NCBI GenBank assembly: GCA_964396715.1 | Contig: CAYNFQ010000019.1 | Span: forward strand, 1-16,063 | Reading direction: 5' to 3' | DNA from: CAYNFQ01 sp964396715 | Lineage (GTDB): Bacteria > Patescibacteriota > Microgenomatia > Daviesbacterales > UBA10151 | DNA length: 16,063 bases | In this document: piece by piece, positions 13,081 through 16,063 of the stretch | How positions within the stretch are numbered: the first letter of the stretch is position 1 | How the letters are laid out: each line of letters opens with the position of its first letter | The notes under the pieces: model-generated | What the model was told of the DNA's origin: nothing | Database searches by the model: none | The model's input: only the letters and a program-made list of their open reading frames with translations | Translations under genes and position numbers: made by a program

Positions 13081-13091
13081 TTTGGTAGATT

Positions 13092-13310
13092 TTAATCGTA
13101 TATGTCATCGCGGGTAAGATTATCTAACGGCACTCCCAAATCAAAAGATTTTATAATCAGTTTCTTAGCTTTCTTTTTAGTCTGATTTTGTAAATAACTT
13201 GCTAAAGCTTTATTGAAAATATCCTGCAGAGTAGTATCCTCATCCAGGGCTTTTCTTTCTGCGCTCTTTTTCAAATTTTCTTCTATCCTAAGGGTTGTCC
13301 TGACTAACAT
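13092..13310 (-). CDS. Ribbon-helix-helix (VapB-like) antitoxin
   Basis: Counting from the ATG at 13310 the product is 72 residues. It starts MLVRTTLRIEENLKKSAERKA, a beta strand then helix as in ribbon-helix-helix repressors, with a second helix at DTTLQDIFNKALASYLQNQ. The C-terminus (KKLIIKSFDLGVPLDNLTRDDIYD) resembles VapB tails that fill the PIN active site; GVPLDNLTRDDIY is typical of them. The frame opens ten codons earlier (13340), but that stretch contains the -10 box, so the inner ATG is used. It presumably represses the palindrome-bearing promoter just upstream. Confidence 0.82.
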   Translation of the reverse strand: MLVRTTLRIEENLKKSAERKALDEDTTLQDIFNKALASYLQNQTKKKAKKLIIKSFDLGVPLDNLTRDDIYD

Positions 13311-13319
13311 AATAACTGC

Positions 13320-13348
13320 ATTATAGCATATATATGACAATATGTCAG
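13320..13348 (-). promoter_or_regulatory. Promoter of the antitoxin-toxin-folA operon
   Basis: A -35 CTGACA (13343-13348) and a perfect -10 TATAAT (13320-13325), with TGC before it, are 17 bases apart. The -10 ends 9 bases before the antitoxin ATG. Confidence 0.75.
13335..13347. promoter_or_regulatory. Candidate operator of the toxin-antitoxin operon
   Basis: TGACA-ATA-TGTCA is a perfect 5-bp inverted repeat spanning the -35 and the upstream spacer. Ribbon-helix-helix antitoxins bind such short palindromes, so this is the natural site for autorepression. Confidence 0.6.
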
Positions 13349-13366
13349 TTTATGCTCTATCTGGCT

Positions 13367-14440
13367 TCACCACTCAAAGACTTTATTCAGATCTGTAATC
13401 GCCTCAAGCAGTCTTTTTAACTCTCCTTCAGGTAAATCTTTAAATTTAACTTCTGGATGATGTAATACAAAATAAGCCTTTAATAAAACTAAAGCACTTT
13501 CATTACCATCCCATAAGTTAATCCTAGAGTCTAACTTTTTTAAACGACCTTTTTCTTCTTCTGCCCATTCCCAAGCTGTTATCTCTTTATCTTTCACAAA
13601 TTTTCTAAAAAACTTATCTTGTTCTACTTTGGCGATATCTCTAGCTGTTCTAATAGCATATGCTAAGTCTTCAGCACTGCTAAGACTATAACTCCTAGCT
13701 AAAACTCTATCTATAATTTTTTGAGCTACCTCATCAGCAATATCTACAAATTGAGCATACGTGACTAACCTAGCCATTCCAGCTTGTTTACTAAACATTA
13801 AATCATGTGCGACTTTAGTTGCTTGCCCTTTTAAAGAATTCTCAACTGATCTTCTTAACCATTCTGCTGATTCTGGTCTGTTACCGAACACTCTTGCATC
13901 TGCTTGTGCCTTTGAATACCAAGCTCTAATGCTGTCATCATCTATGCTTTCTAATACCTCTGTTGGGAGACTATTTTGGATCTGCAGAACCCGATTATCT
14001 GGATTCTCTGCGTCATCCCAAGCGTGTCCCATTTCATGTAGAATAACTAGACCAGCCAGTGGAGTTCTATTGATGGGCAATTTAAAGTGAGCAGTGGGAG
14101 CGCACTCCACTGTTAAACCGATATGCCTTCTTACAGGATCGTAAAAATGGAGACTCGTGGAGCTATAACCATCTTTATCTCCATCTTTTTCAACATGACG
14201 ATAACCTCTAAACTCTACTCCTTCTGGAAGACGATCATTTAAAGTTACCCTTCCTAATTTTACTACTAGACGGTCTCCTACACCTCCTTTAACATCGGCG
14301 CGCGTAATAAAACTCCCTATACCAAATCTTTCTTGTAAACCTTGTTTCCAGCGGGTAAGTAAAGAATCTCTAGTTGGAACTTCTGTAAAAGACCTCGCAA
14401 TATCCCGTACTCTCCTTTGGTCACCACTTAATTCAGCCAT
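13367..14440 (-). CDS. Unrecognised HExxH (zincin-like) protein
   Basis: The 357-residue product has no signal peptide or membrane helix. It carries the zinc-protease motif HEMGH at 135-139 in a hydrophobic helix (LAGLVILHEMGHAWDDAE). Downstream, E286 in KEITAWEWAEEEKG has the spacing and surroundings (E-x3-W-x2-A) expected of a third ligand in gluzincins. The N-terminal part is polar with a beta-rich segment (GDRLVVKLGRVTLNDRL, 55-71; SSTSLHFYDPVRRHIGLTVE, 93-112). The rest is helical. I do not recognise a named family. Its own extended -10 (TGGTATACT) ends 6 bases before the ATG, immediately after the thyA stop, so it may be transcribed separately from thyA. Protease activity is inference from the motif. 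Confidence 0.7.
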   Translation of the reverse strand: MAELSGDQRRVRDIARSFTEVPTRDSLLTRWKQGLQERFGIGSFITRADVKGGVGDRLVVKLGRVTLNDRLPEGVEFRGYRHVEKDGDKDGYSSTSLHFYDPVRRHIGLTVECAPTAHFKLPINRTPLAGLVILHEMGHAWDDAENPDNRVLQIQNSLPTEVLESIDDDSIRAWYSKAQADARVFGNRPESAEWLRRSVENSLKGQATKVAHDLMFSKQAGMARLVTYAQFVDIADEVAQKIIDRVLARSYSLSSAEDLAYAIRTARDIAKVEQDKFFRKFVKDKEITAWEWAEEEKGRLKKLDSRINLWDGNESALVLLKAYFVLHHPEVKFKDLPEGELKRLLEAITDLNKVFEW

Positions 14441-14446
14441 ATATTA

Positions 14447-14452
14447 AGTATA
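14447..14452 (-). promoter_or_regulatory. Extended -10 of the HExxH gene
   Basis: TGGTATACT, with the hexamer ending 6 bases before the ATG, gives a leaderless layout. No matching -35 lies 17 bases upstream. Confidence 0.45.
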
Positions 14453-14458
14453 CCAATT

Positions 14459-15442
14459 TTATCCTGCCATTTTACCTGTTTTGGGATCATATAATCCGCC
14501 GGCAACAGTAAGTTCTGCTTTTAACATTGGATAGGGATCATATCCTGTTAGCTCTACCTTATCGGGATGAAAGGTTTCCAAACTCTTTACTGAAGGATCA
14601 ATTTTAACTTTTGGAAATAGTCTTGGTTTTCTTTTAAGTTGTTCTTTCACCTGCGGGATATGATTTTCATAAATGTGTACATCACCAAAAGTATGGATAA
14701 ATTCACCTGGCTTAAGCCCGGCAATTTTAGCTAAAACTATGGTTAAAAGAGCATAACTGGCAATATTAAATGGCACTCCCAAAAATAAATCAGAAGAGCG
14801 TTGATATAATTGCAGAGATAATTTTCCATTCCTGTTTGAAATTTGAAACATATTATGACAAATTGGAAATCTTGATGCATCTTCATTTGTAGCCATGGTA
14901 TATAAATATTCCGGATTCCAGGAATTTACAATTAAGTTTTTTGCATCCGGGTCATCTTTCATCTCCTGTAATATCCACTTAAGTTGATCTATAGTTCGAC
15001 CCTTTTTTCTGGCCTGCCCTGAGCTTGTCGAATGGGTTGGCCATTTTCTCCACATCTCCCCATAAATTCTCGGTAATTCTCCCCATTTTTTTGCAAACTT
15101 TTTATTTGTTTTTATTTTTTCTATAAATTCTTCTTTAGTTAAATTCCCCTTTTTTCCTTTATATATTTTATAAGGGTAATCATCCCAAATGTGTACATCA
15201 TTATCTACCAAATATTTAATATTTGTTTGTCCTGACATAAACCAATATAGCTCATGGATTACCCCTTTCCAGTAAACTTTTTTGGTGGTTAAAAGCGGGA
15301 AACCTTGGGAGAGATCATATCTTGTTTGCCTGCCAAAAAGAGAATATAAAACTATCCCTGTTCCTCTATCTACTTTTCTTTCTCCATGCTCCAAGGCTTC
15401 TCTTAATAAATCCAGATATTGGTATTCTTCGTGTTTTTTCAT
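14459..15442 (-). CDS. Thymidylate synthase ThyA
   Basis: ThyA methylates dUMP to dTMP using methylene-tetrahydrofolate. Visible motifs: LFGRQTRYDL (35-44), FPLLTTKKVYWKGVIHELYWF (48-68), catalytic C195 in RFPICHNMFQ, and YQRSSDLFLGVPFNIASYA (213-231), followed by GDVHIYENH (253-261). It is 327 aa, longer than the 264-residue E. coli enzyme because of the common insert after residue 85 (partly lysine-rich), a 12-residue C-terminal end, and a repeat-derived stretch (THSTSSGQ, 136-143). The ATG abuts a palindromic repeat with no spacer, so no normally spaced ribosome binding site exists. It lies 40 bases after the dCTP deaminase/dUTPase-like gene that would supply dUMP. Confidence 0.95.
   Translation of the reverse strand: MKKHEEYQYLDLLREALEHGERKVDRGTGIVLYSLFGRQTRYDLSQGFPLLTTKKVYWKGVIHELYWFMSGQTNIKYLVDNDVHIWDDYPYKIYKGKKGNLTKEEFIEKIKTNKKFAKKWGELPRIYGEMWRKWPTHSTSSGQARKKGRTIDQLKWILQEMKDDPDAKNLIVNSWNPEYLYTMATNEDASRFPICHNMFQISNRNGKLSLQLYQRSSDLFLGVPFNIASYALLTIVLAKIAGLKPGEFIHTFGDVHIYENHIPQVKEQLKRKPRLFPKVKIDPSVKSLETFHPDKVELTGYDPYPMLKAELTVAGGLYDPKTGKMAG
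15016..15036. repeat. Palindromic repeat inside thyA
   Basis: The plus strand reads GCCCTGAGCTTGTCGAATGGG, a slightly decayed copy of the CTTCGAC...GCTCAGG element (one arm has AATGGG instead of AAGGG). It encodes THSTSSGQ (136-143) in the ThyA insert region. Confidence 0.7.
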
Positions 15443-15472
15443 ATCCTTCGACTCGCTTCGCTCGCTCAGGAT
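15443..15472. repeat. Palindromic repeat abutting the thyA start
   Basis: This is a longer, intergenic copy of the same element: ATCCTTCGAC at one end, GCTCAGGAT at the other, with a CGCTTCGCTCGC centre. It begins at the base directly before the thyA ATG, so it replaces the region where a Shine-Dalgarno should be. The minus strand offers AAGGA, but only one base from the ATG. Confidence 0.7.
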
Positions 15473-15482
15473 GGCGCTCCGC

Positions 15483-16046
15483 TTACACTTGCCTTTCTAC
15501 TTTTTTAGGACTCACTCTGCCACCTTGGTGTTGTCCCCTATATTTAGTGGTTTTACCTTCTATTTTATGAAAGATTATATTACAAATCCTGGCTCCCAGC
15601 TGCAGTTTGACAGGAAATGGGGATAAATTAGTCAACCCCATTGTTAACTGCCCCACATAGCCCGGGTCTGTTTTAGAATTTAAAAGCAGTAATCCTGATC
15701 TAAAAAGGGAAGTTCGCGGGTGAAGTATTGGCATTAAATCTTCCGGTGTATTTATCTCCTCATAAGTTCGCACCAGATAATATTCTCCTGGTTTAATTGT
15801 GACTTCTGCAATTTTCCCTTCTATAAATTCTGCCACTACTTTAGTTTCTACTCCCTTTCTGTTCCCTAAACCCTGTCCACTGTCCACCTCTATAAAAGCC
15901 CCGCCTTTGATGATTTTATGAACAGATCCAAGTCTTAAATCTATCCCCACTCCTTCCGGATTTTCTAATTCTCTTTTCCCCAGGTTTTTTATTAAACCGT
16001 GCTTTTTGATTCTTTTATGAATTTCATTTATTCCTAGAACGGACAT
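15483..16046 (-). CDS. dCTP deaminase/dUTPase-family protein
   Basis: The 187-residue protein belongs to the Dcd/Dut fold, which makes dUMP or dUTP for ThyA. RTSLFRSG (111-118) and KTDPGYVGQLTMGLTN (125-140) are the family's nucleotide-binding motifs, and YRGQHQGGRVSP (169-180) is the C-terminal tail that closes over the triphosphate. In E. coli Dcd the segment VLEFYN holds the catalytic Glu138; here the aligned residue is G137 (TMGLTN). This argues against deaminase activity and for dUTP diphosphatase activity. The ATG at 16046 has GGGGAG about 9 bases upstream. Residues 54-60 (VDSGQGL) come from a short GTGGACA tandem. Confidence 0.85.
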   Translation of the reverse strand: MSVLGINEIHKRIKKHGLIKNLGKRELENPEGVGIDLRLGSVHKIIKGGAFIEVDSGQGLGNRKGVETKVVAEFIEGKIAEVTIKPGEYYLVRTYEEINTPEDLMPILHPRTSLFRSGLLLLNSKTDPGYVGQLTMGLTNLSPFPVKLQLGARICNIIFHKIEGKTTKYRGQHQGGRVSPKKVERQV

Positions 16047-16063
16047 TTTTCTTTCTCCCCATT

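Noticed and set aside
1..16063. CRISPR array, tRNA, rRNA or tmRNA genes
   Set aside because: No regularly spaced direct repeats and no cloverleaf or conserved rRNA/tmRNA sequence were seen in the gaps. The repeats present are palindromic and dispersed.

Overview
The window reads as a low-GC chromosomal segment from an ultrasmall Patescibacteria/CPR bacterium, most likely a Microgenomates relative. The reasons are: very short housekeeping proteins with tight, one-strand gene packing; a DUF5667-type secreted protein; a short EF-Ts and a short ProRS; and many dispersed palindromic repeats, several sitting in frame inside conserved genes. UGA is a normal stop (folA, rseP, the second PIN gene and others), so the recoded Gracilibacteria/Absconditabacteria code is not in use. 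The lineage is inferred from gene style and could not be checked by search.

Almost everything is on the minus strand, so transcription runs from high to low coordinates. From right to left: (1) a thymidylate block, with a dCTP deaminase/dUTPase-family gene, thyA, an unrecognised HExxH protein, a RHH-PIN toxin-antitoxin pair, and folA coupled to the toxin by an ATGA overlap; (2) a frameshifted membrane-protein gene broken at a run of nine G; (3) a translation block, rpsB-tsf-frr, followed by rseP, a DUF5667 gene and proS (the familiar rpsB-tsf-frr-rseP-proS order, without pyrH, uppS, cdsA or dxr); (4) tig, a HIT protein, rpsU and yqeY; (5) ybeY-dnaX; (6) an AbrB-PIN toxin-antitoxin pair. The first 330 bases hold only remnants of a plus-strand gene.

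Regulation is unusually readable. proS has a compact T-box riboswitch with its own promoter inside the upstream gene, a CCC proline-codon candidate, the GGTGGTACC T-box and an intrinsic terminator. A 34-bp perfect palindrome after proS acts as a terminator candidate and also carries the -35 of tig. Seven starts have a -10 box 5-10 nt before the start codon, the layout expected for leaderless mRNAs, whereas rpsU, tsf and dcd have Shine-Dalgarno sequences.

The most interesting signals are the palindromic repeats carried as extra codons in yqeY, proS, thyA and tig; the compact proS T-box; the poly-G frameshift locus; folA tied to a toxin-antitoxin operon; a Dcd-family enzyme without the catalytic Glu; a trigger factor with a Gln/Gly linker in place of its PPIase domain; and a 42-residue hydrophobic ORF divergent from proS.
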